This document shows, in pieces, positions 1 to 9,391 of a stretch of DNA of 64,000 nucleotides. Position 1 is the first letter of the stretch; every line of letters starts with the position of its first letter. The notes below the pieces were generated by a model that saw only the letters and a program-made list of their open reading frames with translations, ran no database searches and was not told the origin of the DNA. Origin of the DNA: Steromphala cineraria (taxonomy: Eukaryota; Mollusca; Gastropoda; Trochida; Trochidae); the NCBI GenBank assembly GCA_916613615.1, contig OU744735.1, positions 44,978,468 through 45,042,467 of the forward strand, written 5' to 3'. The position numbers were made by a program, and so were the translations under genes.

Positions 1-3000
1 TGCCTCATCCTCCTCCCCGTTGATGGTGATCACGTCTCCCCCTCCCCCTTCTTCACCCTCCTCCATCGTTGTGTCTCCGTTCTTCTCTCCATCTGGCGAT
101 GTGTTGGCCTCCCGCTCCTTCTTCCTTCTCTCTGACGCTTCCTTCTTTCCCTTCAGTTCACTTCGGAAAGCTGTGCAACAACAAACAATGAATGATACAT
201 CCTCTGTTACCTGGGGTTGAATGGTCTGATGCTCTTCACCTTCTGGTCCTTTCTGACTTTTTACTTTTTAGCTAATCTGGCCTGTAAGGCTCGATGGGCT
301 TATGGAATGGCATGGTGGCCTTAAGTCTAGAAAGTTGAAACCTTGTCTATAGGCTCCTTGGTCAGATAATGAGGATTCTAAATTACATTTGGTGACCCTG
401 TGGACCCAACTAAGGGGAGAACTACATATGCCTCACCCTAAGCAAAATTGATATGAAGCCTGGTGAGCTACAGAGCCAATGGCTCTATTTTTATTTTTTT
501 AATTCAAACTCTCAGCTCATACTTTTACCTATCACTCGAACTGAACTTTATATTTACTCAAATTCCTGAGCATATGTTTGTTTAATCATCCTTATTCACA
601 CCCATCTTCAATCTGTTGGCTGCTCATCGGAATTTCTTTAGTAACAATTAAGGCTCAAGAGCTGGTAGATTAAGATCAAATTACAATTCAAGAAATGTGT
701 ATGATCAGAGAGGCTGTTACCTTCAAGTGACTGTTGCAGCGGGGTAACAAACTGTTCAAACTCCATCTCCTCCATTGCCTCTATCACGTCCTGGGCTGCA
801 ATCGTCTTCCTCTTGCCCTTCATGGCAAAGTTGTTGGAGCTGAAAGCAGGATGGGATAACATGGGGGATAGAGATACATAAGTTCCTTTATTGCCCATAT
901 GGTTGTCTCAGTGAACGAATGTTACACTAACTCCACTAATCTGTACCCTGGCTCAGAAGCTAGATTCGCTTGCGCGGCCCGACTTGGGATGTAGCCAATC
1001 AAATCATTTCTCGCCACCTTATCGCTAAAATTTCAAAGAGAAAATGATTGATTGGCTATATCCCAAGTCAGGCCGCGCGTACGAAACCAACTTATGAGCC
1101 CAGGGTACAGATTAATGGAGTTAGCGTAACGTTCGTACCCTTAGACAGGATGATAACATGGGGATAGAGATACATAAGTTCCTTTATTCCCCATATGGTT
1201 GAGAATAAGTGGTGACATATTTTCAATATGAGCACAAGTGCACACATCACTTTTGCCTAGCAAGGATTGTTGTAGCGTGAGTTCCCGTTTTTTTTCGCCC
1301 GTGAAGTCATAACACCATTGTCCGTGACGTCACTGTAGCTGGCCGTCGCAAGGGAAGCGGCCCGTTTCTTGGATGTTTTTCTCAGATGGTAAAATGGAAA
1401 AGAATTGGTAATAAAGAAATTATCACCCTCGGAAGTGTGTCATATGACTTTAACGAAACTCGTGCAAATTTGTGTATAACCCAAGCGAGAGGGAATACAC
1501 ACTTTCTCGGGTGATAATCTCTATTTAGAAAGGCAGAAGTCCGAATGGCGAGTACAGTGATAAGACTAATGTCTTCCCCTGTCAGAAGTCTAGCACAGTG
1601 CCTTCAAGACTTACTCACCATGATGTAGCATACAGAACAAACACGCTGGCAGCTTTAGATATGGCAAGTCGGGCTTCTTTACCAACGTTCACGCCGTCTG
1701 GAATCTTGAACAAAACAAGGATATTATAACCAACACTATGTATCTTGTTTGTTCTTTACCAACGTTCACGCCGTCTGGAATCTTGAACGAAACAAGGATA
1801 TTATAACCAACACTATGTATCTTGTTTGTTCTTTCCCAACGTTCACACTGTCTGGAATCTTGGACAAAACAAGGATATTATAACCAACACTATGTATCTT
1901 GTTTCTTCTTGTCCCTCAATAAGTGAAATGATATTTTTGTAGTGAAAACAGTGACAGATCAAGAGGGGTTAAGTAGTTTTAAACCATGAAAAAAAAAATT
2001 TGTATTTATTTTTTTATAAACTAACCATAAAAAGAAAACACTCAAATATTTAAATAGGTGATCCTTTGAAAATTCTGGATCTACAACTAGTTGACATCGC
2101 TCTTTCCCGATCCCATTCATTACAATTATCAAGCAAGTCAATTATGACCTAATGAAATTTGACCAAATGATGTAACACACATCATAAGAGTTTATGGGTA
2201 TCAATACATTGATGGAGTGTGAAAATGAGATTTATATAATTATATACTACTGAGTTATGGTCTACTTGTAAACTTCTAAATGCCCATCAAGAACTTGATC
2301 CCTAAAATTGTGCACTTTTTGAATAGCCATTACAGGAACAAGGAAGCACCATATTTGGTTATTTTACTCGTTTGTAAGAAAATTGTCTACTATTAAAGAA
2401 GATACCTTGAGTCACATGTTCCCCTCCGCAATCAATACAATTATTGAACTACACATTAGAAAAACTGTGGATCCAGCTTGATACCAAAGACACACACTAT
2501 TCGGTTTTCCTACCCTGAGAAAAGGTTGTCCCCTTTCAAGACACCCTAGAACAATTCATAAGATTCCAAATAGTCGGAACAAAGGCAATAACTCAGTAAA
2601 AATCAATTGCACTGTTTTGATTTTCGAAATCCATCAAAGTATCGATACCCTGAAGACACACGCTAAATTTGGTTATCCTATCTAAATTGGTCTGAGATAA
2701 GTTGTCTTTGACGACACTCTAAAACAGTCCAAACACATGGAACATAGGCAATAACTCTGTCAAAAATAATTGCAGTGTTCTGAATTTTGAACCCTATCAA
2801 GGTATTGATAACCTGAAAACATCAAATTCAGTTATCCCATAGTAAATAGTTTTTGAGAAAAGTTGACCCCTTATACTTGGACGAAGGACGCACGGACGGA
2901 CAGACAGAGCCCAAACATATATCCCTCTCCCACTTCGTGGCAAGGGATAAAAATACAGCAAAACCTGGCATAAAGAATATTCACATTTTTCGTACACCTT

Positions 3001-5237
3001 TAAAGGGGCAGTAACCCGTTTTTAGGGGGAATATAAGGTGCTGTCAGAAAATTAATGGTTTCCAAATAAAAAAACAATGTTTTTAAACTAAATGAAGCAG
3101 TAATAATTCAACTTTATTATCCATATGCAGTGTTCAATCTACAGATTTGACCCTCTGAGTCAAGGGACTCGCTACCAAAAAGTCTTGCGAGTCCAAGCTG
3201 ATCTACACGAGTCCTTCAATAAGTAAGCACATGGTATTACAAAAATAAACCTATGCATCCCAGGACTCACAGCTTAAATTTCTATGAGTCCTTTCTAAAT
3301 TTTATGAGTATTTGAAGCAGGACTCGCAGGTAAATTTATCCCTGCATATGTGATGAAATAAGTCATGACATAAAAAAACATATGTTGCACATGTGTGATA
3401 AACCCTATCGGTAATTCCAATGGTCAGTTTAGAAGACCACGTGACATCGGAATGTGGGACTACTTTACGAGCTACCCAACCTTTTGCTTTAGCGCGGCCG
3501 AGTGCTTCCGGGTAGCATTCAAAAAGCGTGCAGCACGAGCAAAGTCGTGTACACTGACATAGCGGACGGGTGAATCAATGCAAACTTTGACACTAAAGAC
3601 ATGATTTTTAATAAAGAAGCATGTAAATTCTGCTTAACTTGATATGTGATTATATTTAAATTGATAGATAACATCAAAATAGTAATATTTCTGTTTCAGT
3701 TAGCTGTTTGAAACTGGCGCTACACAATAAGTCCTTTAACCGTGTTAACCCTAACCGAGATAACTATGTATCCATACGCGCTGACCTGATTGGTTTCAGC
3801 ATTGACGATGTTTTGAAAATTCTAATATTCCGAATTCTGGCTTTCGTACATTATTGATGATAAATAAATTAACACACTCGCGAGATGTCATATTGTTTTC
3901 ACAAAACTCGTGCCTGTAAAAAGATATTTCACTCGTTCTCGCTCGGGAAAATATCATTTTACAGTCACTTGTGTTGTAAAAACAATATGACATCTCTGCT
4001 TGGGAATTAATCTCTATATATGTTTAGCCATGCGACTCCTTTTTCTAACACAAAATGAATTAAAGGTGTTCACACATAAAAGTCGCCAGTGGATTTTATG
4101 TGAATCTTCATACTTTATCCTCTGACTATGGATGATTGGTTTGTGTAATGAGATTTTTGTCACTGTCAAAATAATGCATTTAGCATTAACTAACAATTAT
4201 CAGTGAAAAATTTAAAACATAAGATTATCAAACAAGAGTCATCAGAAGATGACATATCCCACCGGTTCCACATAATCGTAAGATGTAAACCTTTGAAAGA
4301 TAATTGTAAATTTTTCAAGCAAGGTTCATAATAGATTAGTATAAGCTAATATATATGAAACGAAACCTTTCATGAACAGAGTGCAAATAAGAGCCGTTTC
4401 CATGGAAATAATAAAAAATAAAACTTTCAGAAATGTGATAATATCAAAAGGCACCACTTCACTAGGTGGGCAATACACATGTAAAGTTTAAGAAAGATAT
4501 GTGGACCGGTTTTATATATATGAAAGGAAACCTTTCATGAACAGAGTCCAAATAAGAGCCATTTCCATGGAAATAATAAAAAATAAAATTTTAAGAATTG
4601 TGAAAATATCAAAAGGCCCACTTCAGTAGGTGGGCAATACACATGTAAAGTTTGAGAAAGATATGTGGACCGGTTTTATATATATGAAACAAAACCTTTC
4701 ATGAACAGAGTCCAAATAAGAGCCGTTTCCATGGAAATAATAAAAATAAAATTTTCAGAAATGTGAAAATATCAAAAGGCACCACTTCAGTAGGTGGGCA
4801 ATACACATGTAAGGTTTCAGAAAGATATGTGGACTGGTTTTTGAGTTCTGCTCCGGAAACGAAACCTTTCATGAAACGAGTCCAAATAAGAGCCGTTTCC
4901 ATGGAAATAATAAAAAATAAAATTTTCAGAAATGTGAAAATATCAAAAGGCACCACTTCAGCAGGTGGGCAATACACATGTAAAGTTTCAGAAAGATATG
5001 TGGAACGGTTTTTGAGTTCTGCTCCAGAAACAAAATGATTACGGACGGACGGACGGACGGAAGGACGGACGGACATACAGACAGAAAGGGCGATGACTAT
5101 ATCCCACGGTATTACATACCGGTGGGATAAAAACGTGCTACTGCCCTTTAACACAAGACTAGTACCCTGTAAACTCACCGCATCCTTGATGATTCTGGCA
5201 ACAACTGCATTGGGTAAATTGAGATCTTCAGGACGTT
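1..5237 (-). CDS. POLE3: POLE3 (DNA polymerase epsilon subunit 3 / CHRAC17), 3' end beyond window
   Basis: POLE3 is a small nuclear histone-fold protein that pairs with POLE4 in DNA polymerase epsilon and with CHRAC15 in chromatin remodelling. Four minus-strand exons are visible: 5237(or 5266)-5179 encodes [13 protein letters not shown]; 1704-1619 encodes [12 protein letters not shown] and [10 protein letters not shown]; 839-721 encodes [10 protein letters not shown] and [17 protein letters not shown]; 170-1 encodes [18 protein letters not shown], then an acidic Gly/Glu-rich tail still open at base 1. Donors (gtgagt, gtgagt, gtaaca) and acceptors are canonical and every junction keeps frame, for example E-A across 721/170. 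This matches the family order: N-terminal helix, histone fold, basic linker, acidic tail. The start codon is not resolved: ATA stands where the first Met would lie, so Met-Ala probably comes from an upstream exon joined at 5237. I see no frame damage. Introns are full of mobile elements. Confidence 0.93.
283..492 (-). mobile_element. Fragment of the hairpin-ended tandem-repeat element also found at 5.9-6.7 kb
   Basis: Read on minus, the segment starts with the AGAGCCAATGGCTCT hairpin at about 476-490, followed by the same leader (GTAGCTCACCAGGCTTCA) and one diverged repeat unit (GACC, AAAT, AGGATTCTA and TAGGCTCCTTGG match the units at 6.1-6.7 kb). It lies in the last POLE3 intron, opposite in orientation to the 5.9-kb copy. 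Confidence 0.6.
847..1201. mobile_element. MITE with ~100-bp inverted arms, bracketed by a ~57-bp direct repeat
   Basis: Bases 906-1145 fold back on themselves: the left arm (about 914-1020, containing CTAACTCC, AATCTGTACCCTGG, CCCGACTTGGGAT and AGCCAATCAA) is the reverse complement of the right arm (about 1033-1140). The hairpin lies between two near-identical direct copies, 847-905 and 1146-1201, both reading AGGATG, ATAACATGGGG, ATAGAGATACATAAG and CATATGGTTG. The left copy adjoins the acceptor of the POLE3 exon at 839-721. A direct repeat this long is not a normal target-site duplication. No ORF is present. Confidence 0.75.
1416..1531. mobile_element. Short hairpin MITE in POLE3 intron
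   Basis: The left end reads GAAATTATCACCCTCGGAAG and the reverse complement of the right end reads AGATTATCACCCGAGAAAGT, giving imperfect terminal inverted repeats of about 26 bp around roughly 60 bp. There is no ORF. It is similar in style to the hairpin at 3883-3998. Confidence 0.55.
1678..1911 (-). repeat. 77-bp tandem triplication spanning a POLE3 intron-exon junction
   Basis: Three direct units begin near 1681, 1758 and 1835 (77-bp period). Each contains, on minus, the acceptor region plus the first ~25 coding bases (IPDGVNVGK) of the POLE3 exon at 1704-1619. Only the unit nearest the full exon continues into coding sequence. Units 1 and 2 differ at one or two bases in the exon-like part and unit 3 is more diverged (for example CACTGTC for CGCCGTC). 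The upstream units therefore carry decoy 3' splice sites. Confidence 0.85.
2280..2952 (+). mobile_element. Pearl-like tandem-repeat element, family B
   Basis: About three diverged units of ~164 bp (AGGCAATAACTC recurs at 2581 and 2746; ACACAC, TTCGGTTTTCC and GGTTATCC mark the same unit position) are followed by an acggacggacagacag microsatellite and a terminal stem, ATATCCCTCTCCCAC...GTGGCAAGGGATAAAA. This order (tandem core, ACGG microsatellite, palindromic right end) matches the other pearl-like elements here, but core and end sequences differ, so it is a separate family. The left end is not delimited. Confidence 0.6.
3112..4015. mobile_element. ~900-bp insertion inside MITE M copy 1, with internal hairpin
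   Basis: This block is absent from the intact MITE at 55618-55983, so it is an insertion. It has no long ORF. Near its right end, 3883-3998 is a hairpin: GAGATGTCATATTGTTTT on the left is mirrored by AAAACAATATGACATCTC on the right, with AAATATC/GATATTT inside. The hairpin may be a separate foldback element or part of the terminal structure. Confidence 0.6.
4231..5131 (+). mobile_element. Pearl-like element, family A, copy 1 (complete)
   Basis: The left end reads AACAAGAGTCATCAGAAGAT, then CATATCCCACCGGT. Four to five tandem units of about 155-170 bp follow, each with CCTTTCATGAACAGAGTCC, GCCGTTTCCATGGAAAT, GGCACCACTTCAGTAGGTGG and AATACACATGTAAAGTTT. Then come a (ACGG)n microsatellite at about 5041-5075 and the right end ATCCCACGG...ACCGGTGGGATAAA. 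Left and right ends carry the inverted repeat TATCCCACCGGT/ACCGGTGGGATA. ORFs running through the repeats on both strands follow from unit lengths near a multiple of three and are not judged genes. Confidence 0.85.
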
Positions 5238-5513
5238 CTGCTATCTTTCAGGGTTTCAAATGTCAACTGAAAGATATTGTTTCAAATTGTGAATGGTAGA
5301 ATTCTTGTTTAGCACTGATTTTGCATTATTTCAGGCATGAGCAGCTATAAACCTATTGAGGTGATTCATCAGCCATTACGTGAAATTATGCTCTTAGTGG
5401 CACATCTTGAGCAATAATAACTTCGAACAACTGCTTAATTAAGAAGTTGTACATCATGTATACATACAATACTTCCATGGCGGATCAACCTACCTAGTAT
5501 CTTAACACCTTCA
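5151..5513. other. POLE3 first recognised exon and flank; no further feature
   Basis: Apart from the exon at 5237-5179 nothing recognisable is present. No POLE3 initiator exon (ATG GCN G followed by a donor) was found on minus here. Confidence 0.5.
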
Positions 5514-5645
5514 ACATGCATTCAACCAGCTTACATATTCAACCAACCAAGTCAACCAGCATACCCGATCAACAAGCACACAGTCAACCACTCAAGTGCA
5601 CAGTCAACCAATCAAACAGTCAACCAAACAGTCAACCAGCTTACG
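5514..5645. repeat. Degenerate CAACCAGTCAACCA minisatellite
   Basis: The motif (CA)GTCAACCA recurs about a dozen times with variable spacers (CATTCAACCAGC, AAGTCAACCAGC, CAGTCAACCACTC, CAGTCAACCAATC). There is no coding potential. Confidence 0.7.
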
Positions 5646-5915
5646 TCACATTGATTTGCCACTGAAGAACATCTTAATACGATCTTGGAAGGGTCAAAGT
5701 ACGACATTCCGTTCGAGGTACAACGTCCTGGACAACCCTTCTGTTTTAAGTAAGTCCCAATCCCTCTAAAAGTTTGTAAACAGTTGTCCCTAGGTCCATT
5801 CCGTTCTCCCTAGTTTTGAGCCCGTTTAATGAGAACTAGTACAAACGGGTTTGGTATGTGACTGGGGTATAAATCTGTCACACAGAAAAGTTAGCAAATG
5901 CATTCATAAACATAA

Positions 5916-6740
5916 AAAATAGAGCCATTGGCTCTGTAGCTCATCAGGCTTCATTATCAATTATGCTGTAGAGTGTGGCCAATGTGATTTTCCCTTTGTA
6001 GGGGCAACAGAGTCACCAATCATAAAATTAAGTATATAGGCGACAAGTATCAGTTTTCTAGCCCTTATAATTCAGGAGAAAAGGATGAAAATAGATTTTA
6101 AGGACGTTCCTGTTGGCTTTATTAGGGGCCACAGGGTCACCAAAGCTACAATTCATAATCCTTACTAGTCAAGGAGTCTGTACACAAAGTTTCAGCTTTC
6201 TAGGCCTTATGGTTCTGGAGAAGAAGATGAAAATAGGTGTTTAGGGTGTGGCCCTTGTAGCCCTAATTAGGTTCACATGGCCACCAAAGCTACAATTTAT
6301 GATCTCCACTAGTCAAGGAGTCTGCACACAAAGTTTCAGCTTTCTAGGCCTTATGCTTCTGGAGAAGAAGATGAAAATAGGTTTTAGGGTGTGGCCCTTG
6401 TAGTCCTTATCAGAGGTCACAGGGCCAGCAAAGCTACAATTTATAACCCTCACTAGCCAAGGAGTCTGTACACAAAGTTTCAGCTTTCAAGGCATTATGC
6501 TTCTGGAGAAGAAGATGAAAATATAGTTTTATGGTGTGGCCCCTGTGGCCCTTATTAGGTTCACAGGGCCAGCAAAGCTACAATTTATAATCCCAACTAG
6601 TCAAGGAGTCTGTACACAAAGTTTCAGCTTTCAAGGCCCTATGCTTCTGGAGAAGAAGATGAAAATAGGTTTTTAGGGCGTGACCCCTGTGGTCCACCAA
6701 AGCTACAGTTTAGAATCCTCACTAGTCATGGTTTTAGGTT
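5916..6740 (+). mobile_element. Hairpin-ended tandem-repeat element, family E
   Basis: Starts with the hairpin AGAGCCATTGGCTCT and leader GTAGCTCATCAGGCTTCA, then about five units of ~143 bp. Each contains CTAGTCAAGGAGTCTG, ACACAAAGTTTCAGCTTTC, AGGCCTTATGCTTCTGGAG and AAGAAGATGAAAATAGG. It ends near 6740 in a partial unit. It resembles the pearl-like layout but shows no ACGG microsatellite. A reverse-oriented fragment lies at 283-492. Confidence 0.65.
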
Positions 6741-9296
6741 TTAATTCGTATATAAACCAGGCAGAGTAAATAATGACTATATAGACCATATTTCGAGAAA
6801 AATGTCAAACTCGCCTAGCGGTTACCTCCCATTTGCCCTTGATAGAAGGCCTCAGACCACAATCAATTTCCAGTGCATTTATCATTAGTGATATTGGTCG
6901 CTACAAAGCTACCTGACATTGCGGGACTGGGGGACTTGTTTTGAAATGAAAATACAACCTCTCGACACTACAAAATCGCAGAGTAAACTTGGTGTTGACC
7001 ATGCCGATTTTGAAATATGAATGAAAAATGTCAATATACACTGACATGCCAGAAAAAGCACATGAAACTGCCTACAATATGCAAATTCTATGAACCCCAT
7101 CAATCCAAAAATATTCACTCCAAATTTTTTTCAAAATTACCGCTGAAAGGACCAAATCTTACCTCTCCATGAAATCCGGAAACATATGTCTCCAATGGAA
7201 ACAAGCCTAGAAAATAATATCCCACAACACCCTACTATTTCATCATTTCCTTCTCTCCCACAACCACTACCGGGTCAAAATAACTGTGACCTGAGGCCTA
7301 TAAGGGACACTTTTTTGTCGAATTTCAATAAAACTTCACAGGTAGTAAGTTCATCCAATTACCAATTAATGCAATAAAGCTCAGGTCTCAGGTGCAAACA
7401 TAAGTATCCTGACAGGGGACCTTCATCAGGCTCTGTCATCTGGTTTCGAGGGATGGTCGATCTGGATCGGCGGGGTAGCGCAACGCTCATAACTCTGAAA
7501 CCAGAAAAGATATCATCACAAAGTAACTTTTTCCTGCAAATGTGAATCAAATACTATAAAATAAACTAAACATGATTAAATTAGGACCAAAAATAAAAAA
7601 AATTACAATTTTTTAAAAATTTCATTTTTTTTAATACTATTTTTGACATTTGTCATCAAAATTCACTTGGAAAATAAATATTGAAGCTGCAAAATTTGGT
7701 ACTGCTTGAAAGACATTTTCTTTCTGGTCAATATGAGTCCACACTCAGTCAACTGCTAATTGCCTCATGATTGGTAGATGCTCTTGAGTGCTACCCATCA
7801 GTCTTTGCAGTTAGCAAATACTTGTATAGGCGTCGTATAGGTAATATGTTGTGCAAGCCAATAAGCATGTGCCTGGTGATATCAATCAATTCCAAGTGGC
7901 AGTTTATACAATAAATGGTCAGTGAAGAGACAAACTGCAGGAATGGTGTTTGAAATAAGCACATGCCAGCAGTGCACAATTATTAAAACTTTGCTATCGA
8001 ACATGAGGAGACGAGAAGCGGCACGCTCAAGACTGCCAGAAAGGCAACATTCCATGGAAAAAAGGGCTTACTCTTGAGTCTGATGAAGGATCAGACCTCC
8101 TATAACAAAACACAATCATAACCTGTCACAAGGATGAGTGCTGAGCATAAAAACTTGTTGCCAAGTGTAGGTCTGAAACCTCTCTTATTTCTATACTAGA
8201 CTGTGAGGGTATCTCCAGCTTTGTATGTTTGCTTCGCCCTTGGCCGGATGGGCGGCCCAAGTCATAAATAAGGCAGTTTTAATGTTCTTTAAGGTTTTTG
8301 TGATTGGTCGACAGTCCATACATGGCCAATTGCCGAAATGTGAGTTACCGCCTTCGACGTCTAGACTGCGCTAACCTAACATTTTGATACATTTGTTAAC
8401 ACTCACCAACTGTGAGCAATTGAAGCAACGACGGTGATTGTTTCAGTTTAGTATGGATATGAAGGCCTGGTGCAGTTTCATGTGTAAGGGAAGCAGCGAA
8501 AACCTATGCTGGTCACACAAATTCATTGTACAGTATCTCACCTAAAGTCCATGGAGCGACGCTTCTGTGACATTCTGGGTGCTGTTTCCTATGTTCGCGT
8601 CAGTCACTTTTCTGCAGTGGTGATTCCTCTTGTAGTTGCTGGACTAGATCCATACACCTCTGCAAGTTTAAGATGTCAAATTTCAACATGAGTTACGGTG
8701 TTTAACATTAGTTACATGAAATATTAAAGATGAAACTAAGTGTTGAAGTGGCAGAGAACTTGACATTTTATACAGGCATATAAAATGTGAGGCAGCAAAC
8801 AGAAATATGAGTATATCTCTACTTAAAAATGACAATTTCTCTAGAAATTACTTTGGCGACTATCGTCCAGTATCCACAAGCTTGAAAATTTACCCCAGGA
8901 CCTCCGTCATTGAGAAAAAGAAGTGTCTTGGTGTACACCACTCTCTGCGATCAGTCGCGTCTTTGAGCAAAATACATAAGGAAGGAGACTATCCAAAAAA
9001 TTACAATAGGGACAGTGCTGCTGTTAAGATAAGATGATTAAAACAAGAGCAGCATATTGCTGGTTTCATATAGGCCAAAACATCCAGGAAAAACAAATGT
9101 GATTACAGGAATGGTCAGCTTGATGCTAAACCATCTACCAGTTAGTACTTGGGTCATTTCATTTTCAAGGTGACCATATCCTTAAAATTTATTGATTGTG
9201 AAATGAAGACTTGATATACTTTAAAAAACTATGTCCCTTAATCTGTGTGTATATACTGTATGCAAATTATTTATAAAAGAAGATAAATAAGTATAC
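6741..9296. other. Gene-free stretch
   Basis: I see no ORF with recognisable domain content and no clear repeat boundary. The longest open frames are 60-76 codons and lack splice or family support. A/T-rich runs occur at 7560-7650. Confidence 0.5.
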
Positions 9297-9391
9297 GTTA
9301 GCAACCCCAACACGGGTGATATGGATTTCAACGCTTGAGCCGTTAGGCTAAAGCGTTGAATCCATATCAGCCGTAGATTGGGGTTGCTAAC
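9297..9391. repeat. Long near-perfect hairpin upstream of the tyrosine-recombinase gene
   Basis: Outer arms GTTAGCAACCCCAA (9297-9310) and TTGGGGTTGCTAAC (9378-9391) pair exactly. Inner arms TGATATGGATTTCAACGCTT (9317-9336) and AAGCGTTGAATCCATATCA (9351-9369) pair with one extra base on one side. The loop is ~14 nt, and 6-8 nt of mismatch separate inner and outer stems. There is no ORF. It may be a very small MITE or a structured terminus of the recombinase element. Confidence 0.8.

Larger units (their letters stand above)
2999..5150. mobile_element. MITE family M, copy 1, split by two nested insertions
   Basis: Outer ends TTTAAAGGGGCAGTAACCCG (2999) and AACGTGCTACTGCCCTTTA (about 5132-5150) match the intact copy at 55618-55983, read in reverse. 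The body is collinear with it at about 3000-3111 and 4016-4230. The gaps are filled by an unrelated ~900-bp insertion (3112-4015) and a pearl-like element (4231-5131). The intact copy reads straight through both points (ATAATTCAAATATATAACG and ATTATCAAAAAAACGTG). Confidence 0.85.

Noticed and set aside
20..220. Plus-strand 66-codon ORF at the window start
   Set aside because: It is the antisense of the acidic POLE3 C-terminal exon, which matches the family and has correct splice sites.
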